Positions 43,832-53,555 of a stretch of DNA of 64,000 nucleotides are shown here, piece by piece. The notes below the pieces were generated by a model. That model saw nothing but the letters and a program-made list of their open reading frames with translations. It was not told the origin of the DNA and made no database searches. The stretch comes from Euclidia mi (taxonomy: Eukaryota; Arthropoda; Insecta; Lepidoptera; Erebidae). The position numbers and the translations under genes are program-made. The stretch is taken from NCBI GenBank assembly GCA_944739405.2, contig OX123185.2:4771840-4835839 (forward strand). The letters are read 5' to 3'. Each line of letters starts with the position of its first letter. Positions within the stretch are counted from its first letter, which is position 1.

Positions 43832-43856
43832 TCTTTATGCTTAAGGCATAAAGACA
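43832..43856. repeat. Short perfect hairpin next to a SINE-C
   Basis: GTCTTTATGC, TTAAG, GCATAAAGAC. The word ACGTCTTTATGC recurs at about 44478-44490, on the other side of the SINE-C, and probably marks its target duplication. Confidence 0.8.
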
Positions 43857-43861
43857 TTTTT

Positions 43862-44478
43862 TATCGTTTAAGGCAGCGATAGCCGGGTGGAGATACCAAC
43901 AGACTGCCATGGAGAGGGTATCGGGTTCGAATCCGCGGCGCGCACCAATGACTTTTCGGAGTTATGTGCGTATTGAATTATTAATTATCGCTTATCCCGT
44001 GCCTCGCAGAGCACGTTAAGCCGTCGGTTGTCATGAAGATCTTTGACAGTCGTTACAGGGCGTCAATACCTACCATCTAAATAAACTGACAGTAGTCTTA
44101 ACCATGGAATATCGCTATACCTTCGGGTTGCGGAGGTCAGACAAGCAGTCGCTTTGTGGAAAAGCTAATTCTATTCTTCCACATTCACACAACACCATCT
44201 AGTCCCAAACTAAGCAGAAGCTTGTACTTTGGATACTAGATAAATAAAAATAACTAAAAATAATACATACATACATACATAGACTCACGCCTGTTTCCCG
44301 GAGGGGTAGGCAGATACTACGGAACGCCATTTGCAACGATCCAGACATATCTCTCTTGCTTCATTCACTCCCATTAGATTCCTAATGCTAAAAATAATAT
44401 TCAGCCAAATCCAGTTAGACTAGTAAGCGGACCCCAGATTGAAACTGGGATTACGCTAAGAGGATGATGATGATAATG
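43862..44478 (+). mobile_element. SINE-C split by reverse-oriented SINE/LINE ends
   Basis: Head CAGCGATAGCCGGGTGGAGA with box B GGGTTCGAATCCGCGG, body GAGCACGTTAAGCCGTCGGT and TTCGGGTTGCGGAGGTCAG. The body is interrupted at about 44170 and resumes near 44400 with AGCCAAATCCAGTTAGAC, GTAAGCGGACCCCAG and (GATGAT)n. Confidence 0.85.
44170..44400 (-). mobile_element. Nested reverse-oriented repeat ends
   Basis: Left part CAACACCATCTAGTCCCAAA is the end of the SINE at 36931-37182. After (TACA)n, GACTCACGCCTGTTTCCCGG and AGGGGTAGGCAGATACTACG are the reverse of the LINE end at 27505-27599, continuing through TTTGCAACGATCCAGACAT. Confidence 0.75.
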
Positions 44479-44505
44479 ACGTCTTTATGCTGATTTGTAT
44501 TTGTA

Positions 44506-44848
44506 TAAGCAGCCATTGCCGAATGGAGAGGCTGACAGACTGCTACGTAGCCCTCTGCGTAGCAGTATGTCGGTCTCTCCACTCGGGTTCGAATCCACGG
44601 CACGCACCAATGACTTTTCGAAGTTAAGTGCGTATTAAATTGTCAATTATCGCTTGCTAATCGGCGAAGGAAAACATCGTGAGGAAACTTGCATATCTGT
44701 CTTCTCCATAATGTTCTCGAAAGACATGTGAAGTCTGCTAACCCACATTTCATCAGCGTGGTGCACTATGGCCTTACCCTTTTCATAGTGGGAAAAGGAC
44801 CGTGCCCAGCAGTGGGACCGTATAACAATAATAATGTCCTGCCGACCG
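44506..44848 (+). mobile_element. RTE-tailed SINE with a palindromic tRNA-like head
   Basis: The head CAGCCATTGCCGAATGGAGA has box B CGGGTTCGAATCCACGG. The body is CAATGACTTTTCGAAGTTAA, GAAAACATCGTGAGGAAACT and ATGTTCTCGAAAGACATGTG, and the 3' end is GTGCCCAGCAGTGGGACCG with (AATAATAA). In the head, 44525-44547 is nearly the reverse complement of 44558-44580. Confidence 0.82.
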
Positions 44849-45230
44849 ATTGCGGCCACGACGGCTTGTCTATACAACATGTAACAAATTTAAATGCACT
44901 TCCTAAAAATAGTTTGTTCAGAATCGGCTACTGAATCCATTACTGTCATTTTAAATATTGTTTATTTTTTGTTCTAAAATAATAAAAATAACGTAAATTA
45001 TAGTCACTCATTTATTTCAAAAGTTGAAATATCCAAAATAAACCTTAAGTCAAAGCAGAACGCCTGCTTTTAAAATGCATTTGTTTAATGGTTCGACGTT
45101 GGGTCACACGAACGTACACATTAGTACAACACAATAGCGGCAAAAGACAATAACATACAATTTACCACCAAAATATCTATCATCTATCTTTCGCTTACGT
45201 AATAATCAACAGGTAAGAGCGAGACGTAAT
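44849..45230. other. No gene seen
   Basis: AT-rich and unassigned. Confidence 0.45.
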
Positions 45231-45246
45231 GTGTCGCCCGCGCTGG

Positions 45247-45597
45247 CCAATGACAAGCGCTGGCGATGCGCTTTGACAAGTTATGACAAGTATCTAGTCA
45301 TCCATCGGGCATCTGTCAGCGAGAGTTGCGAAAAAATATTTTAATTGTGTGAAAAAAATTGTAATTATCAACATGACGGTGCTGGTGTGGAACGTTCTAC
45401 ATCATCTTGATGTTAACTTGTCCCCTCCGGACTTTTTCACTGTGGGAAAATGTTAAATCACTAGTTTATTGTGAGGAGACAACAAGTGCCTAGGACTTAA
45501 GTTAATACATATTAGCTGCTTTTGAAACAGTGAAAAGCTGTGATGCGTGAGGGAACAGTGAAGTGTTAAGTGAACTAAAATAATGTGATTTTATCCT
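45247..45597 (+). promoter_or_regulatory. Candidate host promoter and non-coding first exon
   Basis: A CCAAT box (45247-45251) inside a locally CG-rich block (GTCGCCCGCGCTGGCCAATG) lies about 70 bases upstream of an initiator-like TCAGC at 45316-45320. No TATA box. The transcript region 45317-45597 has no long frame but holds a 27-codon ATG frame at 45373-45456 (MTVLVWNVLHHLDVN...). It ends at a consensus splice donor GTAAGT at 45598. None of this sequence matches the repeat families of the window. What is seen is the order of motifs; that this is a first exon is my inference, and the gene is unknown. Confidence 0.4.
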
Positions 45598-46152
45598 GTA
45601 AGTGATTTGATTATTCTATTAATGTAACTATTAATTTACAACTTTAAACACGTCGATCTTGCTTTATTCTCTCATTAATATTCTTTTACTTTATCTGTCA
45701 ATAATGCTAGGTAACTAAATAGTCATTTACAATATTATGAAACAATGGATCGTGTGCATGTTATTAACAAACAATAAATAATTTAATACAAAGTTGACTG
45801 TCCACTCCAAAGCCGAAAAGTGTGATGGAAATAAATAGGTAGTCATTTCTTTGGAAATATCAACAGTAGCTGACAAATTACTCAAACATCATTTTTGTAA
45901 ACCCCACTCTATCAGAGTGTGGTATAAAGACTAAATTTGAAACATTTTGTATAAATCGTATCGTATTTCGTTCCTATCAGATCGCTGTCGTCTGTTTACC
46001 ATAGCAACCGTTTCATGTGTTTGTGTGCGTGCGCAAATTTATAGTGACCACGCTTTTTACTTTTAATCGAGTTTATACTTTCTTCAAAAAACAATATTTA
46101 CGCAAATAAAAAACAAAATTCAATGCATGCATTATGATTGTAACAAGTTATT
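45598..46152. other. No gene seen
   Basis: AT-rich; would be the start of an intron if the exon call above is right. Confidence 0.4.
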
Positions 46153-46400
46153 CTAATTGGGGTGTCTGAGGATGTGCGTTATTTCATTTACACGTTGTAT
46201 ATAAGACTTGCCAACTGCGCAGGACATATTATAGTGCACGACTGTCTGCACATACACAAGTGCACTCTGTATTCCTTCACTCTCATAGTCCGATGGGACG
46301 CTACAAGCGACACTACCGGAGAGAGATTGGGTGCAGGACCAACGGCTTAACGTGCTTTTCCGAGGCACAGGAGGATAATTCCTAACAGAAAAACCCATTC
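46153..46400. repeat. Dispersed repeat ending in SINE-C-like body
   Basis: TATAAGACTTGCCAACTGCG, CAGGACATATTATAGTGCAC, AAGTGCACTCTGTATTCCTT and GACCAACGGCTTAACGTGCT, then TCCGAGGCACAGGAGGATAA. The last part is the reverse of the SINE-C GAGCACGTTAAGCCGTCGGT block. Frames here are by-products. Confidence 0.7.
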
Positions 46401-46401
46401 C

Positions 46402-46578
46402 TAAAAAAAAACTCCGTTAGGAAATTCTCAGTAGCAGCACAGAGTCTGGTAATGTGCCCGGTACGGCAATAGGCTCGCCCCCTATTACGTGGGACCTAAA
46501 AATTGATGGCGAAATGTGGGTGTAATATTATACCTCTGCCTACCCTTTCGGGGATACAGGCGTGAGTCTATAAAAATT
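46402..46578 (+). repeat. SINE-A 3' part, head missing
   Basis: TCCGTTAGGAAATTCTCAGT, GTGCCCGGTACGGCAATAGG and GGGGATACAGGCGTGAGTCT. Confidence 0.85.
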
Positions 46579-46615
46579 AAAAATAAAAGAAAAAGAAAAT
46601 CCCAATATTACTTTT

Positions 46616-46692
46616 TGTTCCACCCGGGAATCGAACCCGATACCTCATCATCCACAGTCGCTAACACTACCGCAGGACCACAGAGGGACCGT
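46616..46692 (-). repeat. tRNA-like SINE head
   Basis: On the minus strand GGTCCCTCTGTGGTCCTGCG, GCGACTGTGGATGATGAGG and ATCGGGTTCGATTCCCGGG (box B). It lies next to the SINE-A tail on its left. Confidence 0.7.
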
Positions 46693-47002
46693 ATATATAC
46701 AGGGCCGAGGATGATTCTGATTTCCCATCAGTACAGAAAACACTGAATGCATTCCGTGATCTTCTCACACGAATCCACGGAATCTCCATAATTATTCGTC
46801 GGCATCATTCGACATTCCCGGTGACGTTGCACCAATAAATGTGTCACGATATAATCGATAAACCGGCTACATGGTGTAATTTATCACTCGGTGACGTGCC
46901 CGGTGATTAGTGCTATTATTGCTACCGAATTATTTATGTACATGACTGTGTTTTTTTAAATAGGTTGCTGTTTTATCTGCAGGGGTTTTTGGGAAGAAAA
47001 TT
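46693..47002. other. No gene seen
   Basis: Unassigned. Confidence 0.4.
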
Positions 47003-47112
47003 TAAATTTATTTACTCATATAGCTTACAAGTCAACACTTATGAGGAGCGCGTGGAAGAAACTCTTGCCACTCTTTTAAAGTCAGAATCTTAAATTAGAA
47101 CAATGTGTGGTT
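47003..47112 (-). repeat. LINE 3' end fragment
   Basis: On the minus strand AAAAGAGTGGCAAGAGTTTC and CATAAGTGTTGACTTGTAAG, then ATATGAGTAAATAAATTTAA. Jockey-type moth LINE tails have this layout; compare 63122-63590. Confidence 0.6.
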
Positions 47113-47199
47113 TTTTAGAACGAAATGTCTAAATGTTTGTCTGGGGTATCAGAATTCTGGGTTGTTCCTTAGACTTTCCAGGCACAATGTGGGCAAGTA

Positions 47200-47508
47200 G
47201 GTTTTGTTTTTTTTATGGTAATAGGCTGCAAACGATTGCCTGATGGTAAGCAATTACCGCCGCCCATGGACACAAGCAACACCACAGGAGTCACAAGTGC
47301 GTTGCCGCCCTTTTCCGTTGGGAAAAGTGATAGAATGAGGAGTGGGATGAGGGAGAAGGGATAGGGGATAGGGCCTCCGTCACTCTCACTCACCGAACGA
47401 AACGCAACAGTTTAGGTACTGTTACTTTACGTCGATTTTCTGTGAGAGGGTAGTACATCCCCGGTCGAGCCGGCCCATTCATGCTGAAATCAGCAAGGCT
47501 CTACTACT
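47200..47508. repeat. Rep-V copy
   Basis: ATTACCGCCGCCCATGGACA, GGGCCTCCGTCACTCTCACT, GTCGAGCCGGCCCATTCATG and CAGCAAGGCTCTACTAC. Confidence 0.82.
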
Positions 47509-47589
47509 TACGAATCAAGCACAGTTCCACGATCTACTGACTCTTGGACCATGTGACTCTGATGTCCTGTTCGCTCGTCACGAATCAGT

Positions 47590-48500
47590 GATGCACATCA
47601 AACTACCATCGCGCAGCAATATGCCGATAGGTGTCGCACTTTATTTAATTTATTTAAAACTACCTGCACTTTGCACGAAGCACACCACCATACTAATCAT
47701 AAAAAATAAAAACCAATCTAACTTAGAAAATGACATCAACATAGCCCTAGATAATGCTGTTCAATGGCTAGAACACAACCATCTTAAAATTAATATGATA
47801 AAAACAAACATTGTTCAATTTAATACATATGCAGCTAACAAAACCCCTCTTAACATAAAATACAACGGAAATCCGGTAGACCGCGTTGATGAATGCAAAT
47901 TTTTAGGTATCACAGTCGACGAATATTGTAACTGGAAATCCCGTATCGAAAAGTTGACCAACAAAATAGATCGGTTTGTATATGTCCTAAAAAAACTCCG
48001 GCAAACCGTAATATTAAGATAGGCCTTACAGCATACCACGCATACGTATCATCCGTGATCAGATACGGTATTGTCATATGGGGCAACTCCGTAGACGTTG
48101 ATAAAGTCCTGAGAACACAAACAAAATGTATACGTGCGATATGCGGCGTAGATACAATGGACAGCTGTAAACCCCTATTTAAAACACTTAAAATCTTACG
48201 TGTACCGTGCCTTTATATAATGTAGATATGCCTACTCATAAAAAGAAATAATGCAGTCTTTACAAAATTCGACGAATCGTTCAGACACAAACACAAATTT
48301 AAATTGCTTCACATACATTTAGAACTGTTCAGAAGAAACGCATACTGCATGGGAATTAAATTATATAACCATCTCCCCCAATCTATAAGAGAACTACCCA
48401 TAAGAGTGCTTAAAAAGAAATTGTTTGAATTATTACTTAGTAAAACATACTATGGCATTAAGGAATATTTCGAAGACAGATTCATACCCTAATTATTATA
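47590..48500 (+). pseudogene. LINE reverse transcriptase C-terminal relic
   Basis: The frame 47588-48022 starts beside the catalytic box, which is degraded (TTILIIKNKNQSNLENDIN). It goes on with NAVQWLEHNHLKINMIKTN, FNTYAANKTPLNIKYNGNPV and ECKFLGITVDEYCNWKSRI. After a break near 48020 another frame reads LTAYHAYVSSVIRYGIVIWG, TQTKCIRAICGVDTMDSCKP, has a stop at about 48222, and ends with LYNHLPQSIRELPIRVLKKK, LFELLLSKTYYGIKEYFEDR and a stop at 48492. It is the same lineage as 22027-25560, lacks its 5' two thirds and is broken at least twice. Confidence 0.85.
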
Positions 48501-48660
48501 GGAAAATTATATATCTAAGAATGTATTAATTTTCTTTTGTAATGACATTATGATATTTTTTGTACCATTTGCACGTCGCATTGGACAGAATATGCCGAAA
48601 GCAATATTATGTAAATTATGACATCTGTAACACCATAATCAAGCAAATAAGTAATTTCAT

Positions 48661-48698
48661 CACACACACACACGAACACACACACACACACACACACG

Positions 48699-48750
<52 letters not shown>
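48661..48750. repeat. (CA)n microsatellite
   Basis: Ninety bases of CA repeats, interrupted twice by CGAA. The long Thr/His and Val/Cys frames across it are artefacts of the repeat. Confidence 0.97.
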
Positions 48751-48752
<2 letters not shown>

Positions 48753-49012
48753 CGCATAAAATGTTTTTCTTGTTTAAATTGTTTTTTCTCACTCATTTAC
48801 AAAAATATTACTTACCAATCAATGTAGTTACACTTAATCTCCGGCATGTCTAGTTAGGAGAGACTGGTAATCTGCCATACAGGTTCTCCTAGTTCAGATA
48901 CCAGCCTCTCACACAGGTTCATCTACTTGATTATGTAACACTTAATTTAAGACTTGATTGTTAACTATTCTGTGTGAAAGGGAAATTAATAAACCATTTT
49001 TATTATTTACTA

Positions 49013-50470
49013 GCTGACCCGGCGAACTCCGTATCGCCTTTTTAAGGTTTTTTTCTCATTCCGTTTTTTTCATCCATTCATCCATCAGGGCTTAAGAAAT
49101 TTACCGAAAAAATAAAAAATGTAAGTATTTTTTTAGTTGGACCACCCTTATGACTAAGGGGCTTGAAAAATAGATTACGATCAATACTTAGACTGAAAGA
49201 ATATAAAGTAGTGTCTGTTTTGTTTAGAAGGTACTGACGCCCTGTAACGATTGTCAAAGATCTTCATGACAAACGGGGCCGACGGCTTAACGTGCTCTCC
49301 GAGGCACGGGACAAGCGATAATTAACAATTCAACTTAGTATTAATTATATTAAATAATATTATTTTAATTTATATCAATAAATAATCCATACGGACAGTT
49401 AACCTCAATTATATTGGAGCACTTGAAGAAGTATATAAGCACAATTTTTTCACTAATATTTACGAATAGTAAATAATATTAATCAAAATATTCAGTTTAA
49501 ATCACTACTGTATATAATTTATCAGCACATTTATAATTTGAACTTGTACGAAACTTTAGTTTCTCATTAACTAAAAACTTCTCCCGTGAGAATTTTGTGT
49601 CACACATGCGTATCGTAAAACTTTACTCTCATTTTTTTTTAATGCACCTGAAGAAGTATTATTACAAAAATGTTGACACAGTAAAACAATGCCAAATGAT
49701 AATTTGGACCAATTATATTATGATGTTAAAGATATAAATTTTACTAAAAACGTCCCTTCTCCTCATCTTGGATCCCCAAATAAATGTAATTTTCGTGATC
49801 AGAATGCAGCAAAACCCCGAAAATGAAACCCATATTAATTTGATTAAAAATGTCCCGTCCGCCACCGTGTGATTGTAGAAACTTAAAACTTCTTCCGTGA
49901 GAATTTTGTGTCACACATGCGCATCGTAACATGTGACTCTCATATTTTTTTCATAACGCGCCTAAAGAAGTATAACTTCAAAAATATATGTTTAAGTTGG
50001 CCCGTTCTTATTACTTAGGGGCTTAAAAATTAAATTGCGACCGAATCTCAAAGAATATACGTATAAAATTTCATACAATTCGGTCCAACCGTTTTGGAGG
50101 AGTATTGTAACTAACACTGAGAAACGATTTTTTTGACTCCGGTATGCGCTTGGCGTGGACAACAGAATTGGTCTAGTGATATGAATAAATTACTAATATG
50201 GCTATTAAAAAATAGGGGTTGATGCCAAAAGGCTGAAAATTAATAGTTGTATGTATTTTTTAATGTCACATAATAAAAACATAAAAAAAAAAATTATGTC
50301 TAAAAAATAAAAAATAAAATTTTTGCGTTGGCAACCCTTATGACTTGGGCGTTTAAAAAATAGATTAAGACCGATTCTCAGGCCTATCAAATAAACATAC
50401 AAAATTTTATATATATCGGTCCAGTCGTTTCGGAGGAGTATTTTAATTAACACTGTGACACGAGAATTTT
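49013..50470. repeat. Composite dispersed repeat, CTAGCTGACCCGGCGAACTC type
   Basis: Starts CTAGCTGACCCGGCGAACTC. A block with CTTATGAC/ACT..GGGGCTTGAAAAATAGATTA recurs at about 49135, 49985 and 50320. The end TCGGTCCAGTCGTTTCGGAG, TAACACTGTGACACGAGAAT lies at 50417-50460. A SINE-C fragment in reverse (GTCAAAGATCTTCATGAC to CACGGGACAAGCGATAAT) is embedded at 49236-49325. A 90-bp piece with CCGTGAGAATTTTGTGTCAC is present twice (49574 and 49885). No coding capacity. Confidence 0.7.
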
Positions 50471-50474
50471 ATAT

Positions 50475-50695
50475 ATAACTAGTGGACGCCAGCGGCTTCG
50501 CACACACATGTTTTTGAAATTCCCGTTTTGCCCGATCCCGTGGGAATTTCGGGAAATCCCGTCTTAGTGCACCCCTACGGTACCCAAGGAACATACATGC
50601 TAAATTTCATCTTCTTACGACCAGTAGTTTCGGCTGTAGCGTGTCTGTCAGTCAGTCAGTAACGCAAGGATTTTATATATTAAGATAGATTATTT
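50475..50695. repeat. Rep-A copy, reverse orientation
   Basis: ACTAGTGGACGCCAGCGGC, CCGATCCCGTGGGAATTTC, GTACCCAAGGAACATACATG and TGTCAGTCAGTCAGTAACGC. The best conserved copy in the window. Confidence 0.85.
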
Positions 50696-50729
50696 ATTAT
50701 TAATAGCACAAAGGTTTTTCAAGGATGGG

Positions 50730-50792
50730 AATCGAACTAACAACGTGCGGCGGAGCGGGCAGGGTCACTAGACCAAAAGGCTATTCGTTATA
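50730..50792 (-). repeat. tRNA-like SINE head fragment
   Basis: On the minus strand GCCTTTTGGTCTAGTGACCC and GTTAGTTCGATTCCCATCC (box B). No body follows. Confidence 0.55.
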
Positions 50793-51383
50793 AAAAAATC
50801 ACATATTGTTATAGAACGTAATATACTTTAGTCTAAATATTCATTTTCTTCAAGAGATATATTTCTTGGATACCTACTTCAATTTTTATGCCAATTTATA
50901 TAGTCTGCCTTTTAAGTGATTGCTTATGATGGCGATGCTAATAAATTTTCTTGGCAAAACCAGAGACATTACCAAAGAAATATGGTTAGTGGATGTCTTT
51001 GTACAATAACGAGAAGCAATGTACTCCGTTTTTATCCATTACCCGCGCAGATATTATATTTGATACAAAAGCGTCTCTTGTATGAAGAGACAATACATTT
51101 AAAGCGTAATGTGAGTTGAGTTAGGATTATTTTGGAAGTGAATAAAGATGTTATTTGTGAGTCGAGATGTTATACTTAAGTATATTTATGTAAAAGGTTT
51201 CAGTCACATGCTGTTTCTATTTGCCGCGACCTCCGGCGTGCGTTATACCAACCGTGGTTACTCGTCAGTCATTACATGACTACTAGTGATGTTTCACCTT
51301 TTTTCCACTTTCCATAAAAGGTGAAACTGTATGAATAGCATGTGAACAAAGTTTGAAAGTGTTACATAAAATTAAATATGACC
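50793..51383. other. No gene seen
   Basis: AT-rich; the frame at 50916-51119 has no recognisable homology. Confidence 0.45.
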
Positions 51384-51392
51384 ATTGTGTGT

Positions 51393-51632
51393 CCGTGTGG
51401 TGACGGATTAAGAATACGGATTGTCACCACCCCATATCATCCCGTGGGTGTCGTAAGAGCCGACAGAGGGAGCATATTATGCAGAAAACAGCACTGTAAG
51501 AGAAGGAAAACTTGATACAAACCCTATACCAACCCGTTTGGCCAGTGTGGTATAGTAGGCCAATTCCTCCTTTCAAAGGAGAGGCCTAGTCCAGCAGTGG
51601 ACTGATAAAGGCTGATGATGATGATGATGATG
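51393..51632 (+). mobile_element. RTE-tail unit with 9-bp target duplication
   Basis: The longest and cleanest unit (240 bp): CCGTGTGGTGACGGATTAAG at the start, CCCGTGGGTGTCGTAAGAGC, GGTATAGTAGGCCAATTCCT and CAGCAGTGGACTGATAAAGG, then (TGATGA)n. Flanked by ATTGTGTGT at 51384-51392 and 51633-51641. Confidence 0.92.
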
Positions 51633-51641
51633 ATTGTGTGT

Positions 51642-52189
51642 AATTGTGAATCAAATTTAAATATTCTTACAACATCTATACACGTATAGCAAATCACCGT
51701 TGTTCAATATCGCTTTTACTTCAACAATATTATCGATAGCCCTCGAGCCGACGTTCCACAGCTCCCCCGCGAGCAACCCCATCATAGTTTTATTTGAATA
51801 AATGAAATCCATTACTTTCCCCACCAGAACGTCTGATGAACTAAATTGTTCATTTTCGAGTTTTTTTATCCTCGCCTTGAGGTCCTCTGCAGTCTTGTAA
51901 CAGTTCGTTCTACTGTCTTCTAGAATTATAAACTAGAATATCGCGAGAAAGAGGATTGGTGTTAACATTGTGATTGTGTCACTGATACTTGAATTAATAA
52001 CGTTTCTTGCCGTTGTTTCACAGGTTCTAAGTAGAGGGTAAAGAGTTGGCCACAACTGCGAGTGTTATAAACATTACATTAGGATGTTTTGTACTGGAAT
52101 ATGTGATAGTAGTCCAATTTTCTACAATCCAAACTGAATAGAATCATTACTTGGAACACAAAACACATAGTAAGTAATCGAAATAAAGT
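51642..52189. other. No gene seen
   Basis: Unassigned. Confidence 0.45.
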
Positions 52190-52292
52190 AAAATGCAAAA
52201 CTATATGATTTTAAAATTAAGGTTTTCGAAATATTTCTTATATGTTATAAAACGTTGCTTTATGCCAAATTTCAAGATTCTAGATCGACTCC
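52190..52292. repeat. Rep-X fragment
   Basis: GTTATAAAACGTTGCTTTAT and GCCAAATTTCAAGATTCTAG match the starts of the rep-X units at 53028 and 53608. Cut by the GC-rich element. Confidence 0.65.
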
Positions 52293-52766
52293 CCCCCGTG
52301 GGATCTCCACCTTGTCGTGGTGGGGGGGCTCAGTAACCGTGGATTGGTCACCCGCGGTGAAGCTAAGAGGGATCCAGGAGGGGACGCTCCGCGTGGGCTT
52401 GACGGAGGCCTGCGCAGGATGCGTCCAAAGGTGCGGGTGCGAGGGTCAGTTCTTCTGTCCCTCGCAGTCGGGTGCAGTCGCGGGAGGAGAGGCGTCTCCC
52501 GCGACCAAATGGGGGCGCACCATCGTTGCGTCGCGGTGGGGCCGCAGAGGAAGAGGAGATGCGGTGTTGCGCCTGACCATCTGGCGGGCCAATACCCGTC
52601 GGGGGTTTGCGACGAATGCTTCGGCGATACCCGACCCTCCGACACAAGGGTACAAGAGAAAGTCGAGGTGGTTTTTAGTGGTAACACCACATACTCCAGC
52701 TCTCATTTCCCCAAGAGTCGGAGATCCGAATGGATTTTCCACCTCGTAAAACAAAAAAAAAATAAA
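52293..52766 (+). mobile_element. GC-rich non-autonomous R1-like LINE derivative
   Basis: About 475 bp, strikingly GC-rich against the surrounding DNA. It starts with CCACCTTGTCGTGGTGGGGG, GGCTCAGTAACCGTGGATTG and GAGGGGACGCTCCGCGTGGG. It ends with GTCGAGGTGGTTTTTAGTGG, TTTTCCACCTCGTAAAAC and a poly-A run. The GGTGGTTTTTAGTGGTAA and CACCTCGTAAAA wording matches 3' ends of moth R1-clade LINEs. Open frames exist on both strands (for example 52255-52749 and 52280-52690) because stops are rare in such GC-rich DNA. None shows a domain I recognise, so I do not call a gene. Confidence 0.6.
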
Positions 52767-52767
52767 G

Positions 52768-52985
52768 GTCTCGGGATCGATTCCCGGGTCGGGCAAAGTG
52801 TTATTGGGTTTTCCGTTAGGAAATTCTTAGTGGAGCAGCACGGAGTCTGGTAATGTGTCCGGTACGGCAATAGGCTCGCCCCCTATTACGTGGGACTAAA
52901 ATAAATGTGGCGAAAAGTGGGTGTAGCTATATACCTCTGCTTACCTCTTCGGGGATATAGGCGTGAGACTATGTATGTATGTAAC
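52768..52985 (+). repeat. SINE-A with truncated head
   Basis: Starts inside the head at GGTCTCGGGATCGATTCCCG, then GTCCGGTACGGCAATAGGCT and GGGGATATAGGCGTGAGAC, with a (TATG)n end. It directly follows the poly-A of the GC-rich element. Confidence 0.85.
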
Positions 52986-53284
52986 TAAAATTTTACGATT
53001 TTTTGCAATTTTACCTTTATCTGTGCTATAAGACGTTGCTTCGTGCCAAATTTCAAGATTTTGAGTTCAAGGGAAGTACCCTGTGGTTTTGATTCCCTTG
53101 TGAGTAGTTGCGAGTTTGAAAATATGCTTAAATTGCTTTTTCGGTTGATTGCGTTGACATAGAAGTTTGATTTTATTACAGCTTCACGGTGTTATAGACT
53201 TTATTTGATATGAATTTCAATTTAATAACTCTACGCGTTTATGAGGAAAGAGGTAGTAACTTTAAAATTAAAAAAAATGTTTTT
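52986..53284. repeat. Rep-X unit
   Basis: CTGTGCTATAAGACGTTGCT, CAAATTTCAAGATTTTGAG, GGAAGTACCCTGTGGTTTTG and CTACGCGTTTATGAGGAAAG. Head to tail with the next unit at 53556. Confidence 0.75.
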
Positions 53285-53555
53285 TATAGGTAGCGCTCAT
53301 AGCGAGACTTGACTTGCCATTCGTAACAGATCGGCAAAGTTAAGCAACGCTTGCACAGGTCACCACTTGGATGGGTGACCGTGTGTGGCATTTACATCTG
53401 AGCGCTACCGTGCTTCGGAGGGCACGTAAAGCTGTCGGTCCCGGTTCTTGTCTAAGGATAAGGATCGTTAGGCCATGTCGGAGGCCTTAGGGCGGTCTGA
53501 AAACTCCGACACCAGAGTTGGCCACACACTCACACGAAAAACAAAAAAAATTGGT
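53285..53555 (+). mobile_element. 5S rRNA-derived SINE
   Basis: CAGATCGGCAAAGTTAAGCA, ACGC, then CACTTGGATGGGTGACCGTG are the internal promoter elements of a 5S rRNA gene (box A-like AAGTTAAGCAACG and box C-like CTTGGATGGGTGACC). The rest of the 5S sequence is not conserved, so it is a SINE head and not a 5S gene. The body GAGCGCTACCGTGCTTCGG, GTCGGTCCCGGTTCTTGTCT and ACACTCACACGAAAAACAAA follows. The same body 3' part occurs at 59215-59330. Confidence 0.85.

Noticed and set aside
48548..48853. Reading frames of 82 and 97 codons
   Set aside because: They are Val/Cys and Thr/His runs from the (CA)n microsatellite.
52255..52853. Several overlapping long reading frames on both strands
   Set aside because: They coincide with the GC-rich R1-like element, where stops are rare in all frames. 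None shows a domain, and one runs on into the SINE.
53330..53400. 5S rRNA gene
   Set aside because: Only the internal promoter segments match; the ends and stem sequences of 5S are missing and a SINE body follows.
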